From Owenia fusiformis (taxonomy: Eukaryota > Annelida > Polychaeta > Sabellida > Oweniidae), in assembly GCA_903813345.2 (NCBI GenBank), contig CAIIXF020000007.1:18837564-18901563 (forward strand): DNA of 64,000 nt. Reading direction: 5' to 3'. The notes under the pieces were generated by a model, which ran no database searches, was not told where the DNA came from, and was given only the letters and a program-made list of their open reading frames with translations. Numbering within the stretch: the stretch's first letter is position 1; every line of letters starts with the position of its first letter. Positions 35,201 through 47,200 of the stretch are shown here, piece by piece. Both the position numbers and the translations under genes were made by a program.

Positions 35201-38200
35201 GGCCAATGTTCACAATGAACCCCATTGCTTGAGTAAAGCAGGTCACTGGTAATCCATAACATATCAAAAAATAAATAGTTCCCTCTTTGAGGTCATGTCA
35301 TCACTACCACTGAGCAAAGTGTTTAAAGCTTAACAAGAATCGAAGCCCCAACAGCTCATATGGTAGACATAAGATCGGAAACATCAGGAATAGAACAGAA
35401 ATACTTCAGGAAAGAAAAAAATAGTTTTCTTTCTTATATTCACATAAGTAAGCAAACATTTTCTCACTGAGAAAACTGGCCTACATGAACATTAAAGTAG
35501 ATCATGGTAAATAAGTATAAAGATAAAGTCATCAGGTTATAAACACAAGTGGCTTCACCAGCCACTCTTTGGAGTGATATAATGTATCTATGGTGGCTTG
35601 GACTCACAATACAGATACATTCACATAAGTTAGCTTGAAAGCTAACTCAACCTACCCTTAAGAGAGGGGCAGGCATTTACACAGTGAGTGTCCTGGCCAC
35701 ATTTGAAGCATACTGTGGCACCAGGAACTTTTGAGTTGGGATGTCTTTGGCTACAATCAAATACTGAGTGACTTCCCGAGTCACATATTTTACAGTATTT
35801 TCTTTTCAGTTTGGAATCAGGTTTCTCCTTTGTAATAGTTTGAGTCAGATTTTTGGCTAAAGCCTCTATCCTTTGCTCAACTATTTCTATCACATCACTC
35901 TCAGAAAGAGATAATGAGGTAAATGAGTTAACCTGAACAGGAGTTGGAGTAGCACATATATCAGGGTCTTGGAAACTTTCAAGTCTCTTCTTTCTTCCCT
36001 TGAAGAAAGCCTCATATTGCAAAGCCATGGTAAGAGCTTCATTGAGACTTTTGGGGTTAGAAAAAGAAAGCTTGGATTCCAGTTCTTCATTATTCAAAGC
36101 ATCAATGAAGGCCTGTTTAGCTAGGTCGTCAATTGTCTTCTTTGACATGCCTGACTTCCCAAAAGCTTGTCTTGACAATTTTCTGATATCATGAGCCAAC
36201 TTTTCAAGAGGCTCATCATTGCCTCTGAACTTATGTTTAAGCTTGGCACGGGCATGGTTACTTTGTTCAGGAGGTTCATAGTTAATTTTCAGGACATTTA
36301 TGATACTAGCCAAGGTTGGCAGGTCTTCATCATCCAAATAATCTAAAACATTGACAGCCTCTCCCTCAAGACTTCTCACCATATAGATGGCAGATTCTTC
36401 ATCTGTCCAACCATTTATGTTAGAGACAAGTCTAAATTGGATGAGAAAAGCAGAGAGACTACACTTTCCATTGAAAAGTGGTGCTTTCATTTCCCTTCTA
36501 GAAAACGAATTACCTCTTCTTGGCTTCTCAACTCCAATACAGGATTCATGATCAGATGTATTGGGACTGGATATAAACAGATCATTGGGTTCTTCAGTCT
36601 GTCTGTAAAGACCAGGGGAACTTGGATTCACTTTTGATCTACTCATAACTGTAGATCCAAGGGGAAATAAACTATTTTCCATGGCAGATTCATATTCATC
36701 AGAATTGTTCATGTAGCAAGCTGGCCTTTGTCTAGTTTTTGCACAGTAAGATGGGCATTTCACACTATTTTCTACATAATCTGGGTCAGAAAAGTCAACA
36801 GGTGTTTCATATTCTAGAGAGGGCAATATTGATTCTGCTTGAGAGGATCTAGCATAATCTTCATTTACCCTCTGTTTGAAGGAGACCTGTTGACAAGGTT
36901 TGTACCCATTACTATCAATCTGGGCTGACATATCGTGGGAGGGCAAGACACTTCTGTAATAGCCAGGTATTTGAGCATCAAGCCATGAACGTGTCTCCAA
37001 ATGTGAATCATAGGTCTGATCCACACTTTTGGGTAGACAATATGGCTGTCTGCAATTGGCAGAAAACTCAGTGCTTTGGGATGATTTGTCTGATACACTG
37101 AACATATCAGATTTATCAACAACTAGGATTTTGCAAGGAGGGGATTCACTAGATTCACATTAGGCTCTATCATTAGGCCTCTTTAAAGCTTGTCTACAAA
37201 AAGTACTTTCGGGTTGGTGCATACATTCATAATTTTTAGACTTAATACCCGAGTTTGGAACAGTCTGGTCAGTTAGAAATTCAGCATGTTTCAACTTGTT
37301 AGGTTCACTTAATTGAGTAATCTCTTTTGCAACTAAAGGGGCATTTGAAGCCTGGAAATCCATCTTAAGATCATATGGCTGATCAGCTGATGGAGTCTCT
37401 TTAGGCAAACATTTCATGTATTTAGGGTCATAATACATTGAGGGTGGTATTCTATCAGATGGGATCATTAAAGGGCTTTGCAAAGTCTGTTCTGACAGTT
37501 CACCCCCATATGCTCCCTGAAGCATGTCACCTTCATGAGGTGTCAGTGGCATCGGAGCAAGGGGTGGAACCTGGTAGTTGACTTGCACATCCTTTACTAC
37601 TCCCACTTTGCTAGAATGACCTAACAAATCATAGTTTGGCTTTGTTTTGTCATTTTTTCTCTCTTGTTTGACATTTATTGGGGACTTCAGTGTCGAATTA
37701 CGGGAATGAGAGAATTCTGGGGTCTTTGGTCTAAATCTGGGAATGTCAGTTATTTTAATTGGGGGGAGTAAGGGTCTAAATGGAGATTTTCTTTTTACCA
37801 GGATCTTGCTTGCTGCAGGAGATCCTATGGGCAAAGTATCATCTTGTGCCAGTTTCAAATCTTTATTTAGATGTTGATGGCCCAAAACCACTTCTGAATC
37901 ATCCAAATACCCTGGAGTTATAGACCCAAAAGCTCCCGATAGGGACTTTTGACATGACAAAGTTTTCATTTTGGATTTTTCTGACATTGCAAATTATTTT
38001 GATCACTTCAATTGGAATATATATGGCAAGATTGCAATGTAAGCAAAATATCAAATAATAAGCAATGGCATAGGATTAGGCTTGGGTCAATACGTAAAGT
38101 ACTATATCACACCGCTAGGCCAACATTTCTGTCGCGACCCTCGTATGGTAGCGTGGTTTGAGGGTCACAAACAGAATACAGTCTAAGAGTCAATAATTTG

Positions 38201-41200
38201 ATTTGATGTTTTCATTCACTTAGTTTCGGAACAAGTTCAAGTAAAAGTTGAAAAGTGTATCCCCTATTTAATTGAACAACATCTGTGTTCACAGTACCTA
38301 ACAAAATGGGATAAAGTGGGGATAAATATATAGGGGATAAAATTGGGATAAATTTTGCGATGAAAATTTACGGGATAATTTAGGGATAAATTCTGGGATA
38401 AAAAATAATTGGGATGAAGTGGGACAATTTCGGGATAACAGTTATGGGATAACAATATCTAAGTATAGGCTTAGTTAGATATCTCAGTGTTCAATGTAAA
38501 TTTTATATTTCATAAAAGCAAATGGCAACAAACTCAAGATTCTGAATATGCCCAGTGTTAAATTGCATCAAATAAGTATGAAGTTAGGGCGTGAGTATGA
38601 CCAGGTGGAAGTCAAGTTGCAGCCACTTGAGGGCTACAATGGGCTTCAAGTTGTCACTTTTCACAATTAAAGTGGGAAACTTTGTAATGCTTAAAGTAGG
38701 GCTTTTTCAAATCAGGAGTCTGTCAAACTCATCAGGGGATAATATTACTAATTCACCATTTAAACACACGAATAACAAAACAGTGGAAGTAAATGGATTT
38801 TTATATAACGTATAAAAACGACTCTATTTCTATTACTAATCTACACAAAACTTACAAAATCAGTATAGTCAAATGGTATATCAAGTACACAAATGATCTC
38901 TCATACACAATGCACAAAACAGCAAAGTCAGTGGAAGTTCAGTAAATCAATTTGCAATAAAGCCCAAAATGTGTTTCTTTCCAAAAATGAAACTCAACAG
39001 CTTAGTTATGTATGATCTCTAGTGGGGTTGAAATCACCTTCCTATACTACTCACATGAAAAGTGGAATGTAGTTTTCCCCACAATTAGCAAACAAAGGGG
39101 TAAGGTATTTAAGTATTCTTGCATAAAATCTGTCAATAATTGAAGAACTATATAGAGAATATAGTTAACATAGATATTGACCAGATATGGAAACTAAATG
39201 GGGAGGGGTAGATGGTAAACACTGACTAGAACCCCAAACAAGCAAGCGCAAGGCTAAAAGACCCCAAATGGAATCTATACCAACTCAAGCTATGTAGTCA
39301 GGGGGTGGTCATAGTGTCTAGACAGCATCTCAAATAGGCTTAAAGCCTTATGAACTGGCTTCAATACTGACTTTGACTCTGCAAGTACTGTGTGCAGAAT
39401 CAGTGATCAGCTGTTTGATCATAGTCAGAAAGAATGCTCGGATCCCTTTTAAAATAACCAGGCATGAACATACACATACAAAGATACAAAAGTGTATTTT
39501 CTAATGGGTCAATAAAAGTTACTTTGGCGAATAAAATTAATACAGTCTCAAGTTGAATGTGGAGGGGGGGGGGTCATAAAGATTATTCAATGGAACCCTA
39601 GGAACATTGACTCTGGTTTAGAATAAGTTACATCGGTTCCTAAAGACCATAACTTTACGTACGCCTTGTCAAATGTTCCATAACAATTCCCGGGACTTCT
39701 CGAATTTACAATTGTTCAAAAAGTTCTCTCTCAATTTCAGGTTTATAAATCAAAACAGATATATAATATGAGAAATCATTCCAAGTTAAAAGATCTAGAA
39801 TAGTGAATGATGTATCTATTATAAGCAACAATATATAGTAAGGCCAGACGTGTAAAACTGACTAGAAATAAATACAATCAGTGTTTTTGGTATAACATGT
39901 ATAAGGGGAGGGGTTGCAGTAAATAGTCTAAATAGTAATGGAAAGCCCAAAGAAGCCAAATGGGCTTGAAATGGCTTGCCGTGACCTTTAGGGGGGGGGG
40001 GGGAGTTGTGGTAAATATATGGGAAGCTCTAATAAGCCAGTTGAAGCCAAATGAGCTTGAAATGGCTTGCCGTGACCTTTAAGGCTTGTCGGCACACAGT
40101 GACCCCTGTTCTTATTGAAGTTCCTCCAACCAAACTGGCGGTGAAAAATCACAGAAACGGGTACTGGGATTTAAATTAGGGAGTGAGTGATAAAGCCCAA
40201 CTACAGACAATTATCTGAGAAGGAGCTTTACTGTCTAAGCGGGGGTTATTGCCAGTATGGAATAAGACTGAATCAGTTCAAAGCTCAAGCTGATCCAAAA
40301 GACGCTAGAAACTTTATATAATCCAAATCAACAGTAGTCCTTTAGCAATAAATCCCCTAAACAGTTTTAAATGAGTGTTTATACATGTTATACAAGCTAA
40401 CTCAGATAAGAAAAAAATAAAAGATACTACAGTGGTCAAAAACCTGTCAAAATTACAATAAAATCAATTCAATTACCTTCCCCAACTTGTTCACCTAAGT
40501 TGGTATATCTGTGTTTATATAAATATCCAGTTTTGAGTTGCGTTTTTGAATGTTATAATTCCAAAAAGTTATACACGTCCGGCCCGTTTCAATGCAATGG
40601 AGAGAGTCCCCAGACAAGACAGAATCACTGAGCTAAAACAGCTGATCTCCAGCCTAGCCTCGTTTTGGATAAAAGTAAACAAGCCTGGTGAAGTTTGGCT
40701 ATCCCTTGAATGAAAGTTTACAGCGCAGTTGCTAACATGAAACTGACCAGTTTTATAACAAAAAGTATACACTGTCACTACTCTACACAATTTTGGCATA
40801 ATATATACAAATATAAAGTTTATAGTTACATGATAAAAACAAGTGAGGACCCCAATTCAATGGATCTTAAATAAATGAAATTGACACTCTCAATTTTAGT
40901 CCAGGGCAACTGCCTGTCTATATCAACAACCCTTTTGCAAAATATTAAAGAGTTCTACATATATTAAATACAACATTAATCAGAGTGACTACAGAAAGTA
41001 AGTAAGTGCAAAAGTGAAACAAAGTGACAATCCTTCAAGGCAATCCCATTAACATGCTCAAAGAAATCTGAAGGATCGTCACACATCATTAACTGTACAA
41101 TGAGTATTAAGACACTTTGATTGATTGTTGTTCCAAAGGAATTTAGTCTAGGTGCTATATTAAACATACAGTTCATGAAAATCTAATTGAAACGACGGTT

Positions 41201-44200
41201 ATGTCCACCATGTGTGACAACAGTATCTGACTTGTTTCTACCATTCCTGGGTGAATGTAGAAATAATGGCACGATGTGTGAATTCTCAACATATTTGAAC
41301 ATTCGGGTATTTTCTTATTAGAATGGCCTGAGATTTATGGCAAATGTAAAAACACATTTAATCAACTCATTAAAATAAAGTATGGAATACTTTGCAATCG
41401 TAGAATGGATGACTTACTTAGTAGGCTCTGGCCAATACTCCTCATCCTGCAAGCTGACACCGAGAGCAAGGATAACTGGAGTCTGAAACATATTATTGAG
41501 ATTACCTATTGCTACTTAAGTTACATACAGTATATAAATACTAAATAGCATATTGAAAAATGATAGGGCATCCTGGAAATTCTTAACAACGGATGGATTT
41601 TTTGGTCATTTGGATTGTCATTATTACGCCAGAATGATTATATCTATTTCTTTTGCGTAGATTAAACCAATTATAATGAGCTTGATAATTTTAGGAGATC
41701 CAACAAAATATCTAAATGTTTTGGAAGTAATTATTCGATTTGGCCAATTTAAATACCTCAGCTGGAATAGTATGTCCACCAAGCTCCACATCCATATGCT
41801 GGTAGCGTGCAGTCCATGGTGCCAACACAGAGCAGCGTAGTGTCTCATCCTGAACTTGCCTTCCATACCTAGATATTCATTCATTATTTTAGACATTCAT
41901 TATATTGTACAATTTGAATAAAAAGTCAATGGCATGTGGTTAACATAATTCAACACAGGTTGGCTTACAATGTTTACAGATAAATTGATGAATTCATAAA
42001 TAAAAAGCTAATTTTTTGTTGGTGAACCTTTACCCTCCCGAACCATCGTTAATATTATTGATGTTATTTTTAAAATTTAACTGTGGTTATGAGACATATG
42101 GATATTTTTTTAAATTTTATATTGATTTCAAAAAGTGAATAAGTAGATAAACTATGGCTTACTGGAGGTCGTTAATATTATCTGCTGATATTTTGCCATT
42201 GGGACCAAGGACTTTCAGAAGTTCATCGTAAACCTTGGTCTGAACATCTTGGTGTAACGCAAGGAAGTAGAACAACCATGTCAAAACTGCAATGAATAAG
42301 TACAAACACAGCCAGTTTGATACTGGCATCAAAAGACATATCTTTACATATTGGAACTAAAATGACAAATAAAATTGGAAACTCAATTGGAATGCAATAT
42401 TCAAGTAATTTACCCCATGCATATTGCAGGAGAAGGTTTTTCAAATCTCTATTTATTATTCTAGGTGAAATGCAAACAATTTTACCAGTTCTACATTTTT
42501 GCCTTGTTCATCTTGCCAGAACCAGTTTCATTGTAGGGGCTATATAATGATGAGTCTCCAGCAAAAAAGTAGCAGGTATGTTTTTGAAATAAAACAAAAC
42601 ATGACCTAGATTTGATTCTTACTCGATGGTAACATCCGTCTCTGTTCATGTATTTTCAAAACTTCACTGAGCTCAATAAAAATCAGACATCATGGCTATA
42701 ACAACAATATGACTTACATAGACCAGATGTATGGAAGCCAGCTACCGTGAAGCTAATGCTATCATCGATTAATTGACTCTCAGGTATGCCAGCCTCTAGT
42801 AAGGTATCAAGGAATATGTGATCATCCTCAGACTTTAGTGGATTATCACGACGTATCTCTACTATTTTCTTAATTGTACTGTGCATGATATTAAGAGCTG
42901 GAATGAGATTATACAAGGTCAGTTGAGAATAATTTACATATGAAAAAGTAATTGAAACCTGAGATAGTTAGTCTCAGTTGAAACTGAACATATATTTTCA
43001 TGAACTGTTGATACTCTTAAAAGTAAATTTCTTGTGGTAACCGCAATCATCTATTTAAGTAATCTTTTGATATGATTTTTCCCTTTGGCATAACCAAAAA
43101 TATAACACAGCGGAAATCATAAGAAATTATATCAAAGGTAGCACATGAAGAATAAAACATGTACCTTTCTTAAAGTTTTTCTCTTCTAAGCTATCTGGTT
43201 CAGGAGCTCCTTCGGTAAGCCTTCTCTCCATTTCATCCATACACTGAAAACATATAAAATGAAACCTCTTTGATTCATTTTGAATGCCTCTAAATACGAA
43301 TGCTTTTTTCTGTTCCAATTTTTAATCAGCCATATACTATCATATTGAAATGTGAACACATGCCAATCCATATACTTTTCGCTGGTCCAAGTGCCAATTG
43401 GATTAGAGGGGTTTTACTGGAATACATTTTCACCCTTTTCCTTACAACAATTTGTATTTCCAATGCCTGGCTAACATGGACTGCTTATGGAATCATCCAA
43501 TCCTCTGTCTCTCTGTAGATCCCTCCATCAACAGTATTCAGACAAAATTGCCATCATATTCTCCTGAGCAAATACTCATATTCAATTTAGAGAGGTTTAT
43601 GCTGGAAAACACACCATTTGTCATTGCTTCTATCTTTGCCTCATTTTTTCATCAAGTTAGGCCATCAAATGGTACCATTTTCATTTTTCTTGCTGGTATT
43701 CAATAGATTGTCAGTTTTCCTTGAAATAACCCCAATGTATACACCATCATTCATTGGAGTCACATGTGTTGAACCCATGTGACTTCTTCAATAGATAACG
43801 GTGTTTACTAACCGTGTCATATGCCTTTCTGAATTCCAAAACTTGCTCATCATCATGGAAGTAGTCACCAAATGATGTAATAGTGATCGACTTGATGGCA
43901 AAGGCAAACATTTGGTCACGTAATGGGATGTGTTGCTCATCCAACATGGTGTTCCACTTGGCAGAGACTTCATTACTCAACTGCAATTTGCAAAGATTTT
44001 AAATTGTTAAAAAGTGGAGGGCATTGCTGAATATGATCATTCACTCAGAAGATGATAATACCTAGAATTACTATCTGAGGTTTAAAAATGGTGGGATATA
44101 AAGCAATGAGTATATGAAACCACTATCACGAGTGAATTCCAATAATTTGAAATATGAACATATCTATTAATGGATGTGAAACTTGAAACTGGAGTATATG

Positions 44201-47200
44201 AACAACATGTTTAACAAGTGTTTCCAGTACACTTTGCAGTTGAATATTCAATATATCCTTTGATCACCATACATGCTATAAGAGCCAATGGGAAAGTACC
44301 TTTTCAAATGTATCTAAATGGTCAAACACTTTCTCGTGACCGAAACCGTTATCGTTTCCATAGTTTCTTCCCTTTATCTCCATTCTGTAAATTGATGGCA
44401 CTCTCACCAAATAGTGGTATGAACAATGCATGCATCTCGGCTGCATCATATTTGACAAATATTCTGATTTTAAGAGGGTTACATACATTTGTGTCACCCT
44501 GTGTACAACTTGGGACATCACCTTATTAAATATACCAAGATAGTTATTCATGACAATGCCATGTCCATAGCTGGCGTCATAGAGCTTCCGTCTTGCTCTT
44601 CCATCAGCCCCATTAGCATAAGCAATGCTGTTGGACCCAAACAAGGGCTCATATGGTCGGAACAGCTCAGCTGCAAGTAGACATACGGTATGTTTTAATT
44701 CCAATTTTTGTCTATTGCGGAAAAATTGGACAAGATGAAATGAAAAAATGGTTTCAATTTCGCCTGCTAGGCTTTTCCACGACGAATTCGAAAAATCTCA
44801 TAAATGTGATACCTTGTGTAGTATTAGGAATTTTAAACGATTGCCAGTTCTGCTGGTTGATAAATATGGCCGCATCCATACATTTTAATAAGATAGGAAT
44901 AAAGATGTTAAACTAAATGTCGCCATAGGTAAAGTTTGTCCATTTTTCTCTCAACACGCCTTGCTGCCACTTTACAGTCAGGTTCAGTAACTAAGTCAAT
45001 ATTCGAAATTCGCAAGTTCATCCATATTTATTGAGAATTGTGCCACAATCTCTGATTTATCTTTTTCAATAGACCTATCAGCAAATGTGTAAATGATAAC
45101 TTGTTGTTCCGTTACATATTGGTGAAGCAATCTTGAAGACATGGCCTAAATTTCTGAATTTCCCATATGTCCCTGTATACCCCTACTTCAAAAGATGTAT
45201 GTTATTTGTCATTTTTATCATGAACCAACCATAAATGTATTTTTTGTTGTTTACATATAGAATGAACTTTCTGTTTCGAATATTGACAGATGGTACTGCA
45301 TTTATTTTTTCATGATATGGATCAAACAAAGGCGTGTCAATTTACATTGTGATATCCTACATACTTATATTTTAAGGTTAGTTTTGAAGAATAATAAAAA
45401 AATCCATGTTTTCAATGGATTCATGATCTTGCCAAAGAACGAGGATAAGGATATGCAGTTTGAAAAATTAACAAGATGTTTCAAGTTCTTACAATTCTTG
45501 GTTGAAGCAAATATTTTCAAAGTTTTAATTTCGAATGTAATCTCCTACTCAATGAAAATTGTTGATATTTGTGAATTTTTTCTTTCGGAATACACATTGT
45601 TGGACCACAGCACCTTGCCTTGTTCGAGATGCACGAAAAGTGTAATTGTTAATACTTGACTTCGTTCAGATATTTGGATGTGATTGACGTTTTCGGTTAT
45701 CTCCTACCACTGTAACTTCCAACTTAATTTTCGAAACCAAATATGATGGTAACAATTGATATTAAGGTCACATGTTGATGCATACATCATATGTGAACAT
45801 CAACCGTCGAATACATGCCGACTTACATTTATATAAATATCCACAGCTTAACTCAAATCATCAATGCTCGAAACTTTTTATCATTAAATCTGGTGAGTCT
45901 AATCATTCATTTTAATTAATAATTTTGGTATCGCATTTGATTATGATTTTAGAAGAGGCTCAAACAAAGTAATAAAAATGCATGAAACGTCTTGTGAAAA
46001 TTTGAAAGATTTTTCAAGAATCCTCCTTCAAAGTGTTACCAAAGTGCTTCCCAGGAATGGAAATAAATATGAGATATTGTGGAATAAACCATGTGAATCT
46101 GAGCAGTGATGAAATGTGGTACTCAGTATATGAATACAAGATAAATGCAGACTGAATGAACTTTTGGAGAATTATGACGTTGCTCATAAACATACTTCAT
46201 CTGTTCAAATATGTTCATTTGTATAATCACAAAAGGTGATAGCTTCTAAATTATGTCAGTATAAATACACAAGTGGGCTTACGAGGTCTATCAAATACTT
46301 TCAGATGTTGTTTGAAGAGCTCTGCTGAAGCAATACTGACAACAAATCTTGGTCCCATCCAGAAATGAGCAATCTTCCCATAGCGCTCATGCAGTAGACT
46401 CAGAAACTCGTGTAAACTTCCTGCCTTTGCGATGTCAGGCAGGTTCCCTTCTCTAAAAAGAATGCAAATCATTAATACCCAACAAAAAAAGATTTCACAG
46501 CACGTATATGACATACATTGCACATGCATACACCGTTGCTCATGAATATGGAATATTGGGCATTTCACAAAAATCTGTACATTGTAAAAGTTATGAATGT
46601 TTTAATTGCATGAAAGGATGCAAGAGTGATTGTTCTAAAATGCCCAGTTAAATTTATATTTATTGGTCTGAAGAATATGCTCATTAACCAGAATATTATT
46701 CAAAGATTTCAATGGATTCTGACGGATTAATTCCTGGGAATAAAAAACATGTTGCTAATTACAGATATTCGACTTTATTTTTCCTGACCAGGCTATGAAA
46801 AATATTTGAAAAATCTCTATTCATTAGAATTTGAGAGGGAATGGAATTTACAAATATTAACAACATATTTAATTTTTGCGATCTATTATTGAAAATCTTT
46901 GATATATGATAAAGCCAGTCTTTGAGGACCCCCATGCTTATCTCAAAATAGGCTGTCATTTTGAAAACTGGCTTCTAAGCAGAACTTCTATTACCATAGG
47001 GCATATGTGTACAAAATATTAATGAAATCGAGCCAATTGTATTTGAGTGATCGCCCGGACAGATAGACAAACGTACGGATGGAGGAGTTCCCTGTAACCC
47101 TCCGAACTTCATTTGATGGGATAATTTTAATTGCTCAAACGTGTGTGTATATGAGCTAATGTATCGCTAGATTTACACAACCACAGTATAGGTAAATAAT

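Larger units (their letters stand above)
30874..41083 (-). mobile_element. 10.2-kb gag-only LTR retrotransposon
   Basis: LTRs at 30874-33834 and 38130-41083 bound a 4.3-kb inner part with a gag frame read on the minus strand, so the right LTR is the 5' one. Sense-strand LTRs begin TGTGACGATC and end GGTCGCGACA. CATC repeats on both sides (30870-30873, 41084-41087); if the outermost A is counted outside, the duplication is ACATC. The 1.8 kb between gag and the 3' LTR has no protease, reverse transcriptase, RNase H or integrase frame. Gag type points to a Ty3/gypsy parent. It sits in the sense orientation in intron 10 of the P450 gene. Confidence 0.9.

Noticed and set aside
38091-38129. TGGCCTAGCGGTG just inside the 5' LTR as primer-binding site or tRNA fragment
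   Set aside because: It has the TGG start but the bases after it do not pair with a tRNA 3' end I can name; left unassigned.
44218-44529. 103-codon plus-strand frame overlapping P450 exon 4
   Set aside because: Antisense frame next to and touching a well-supported exon, without its own splice or family evidence.
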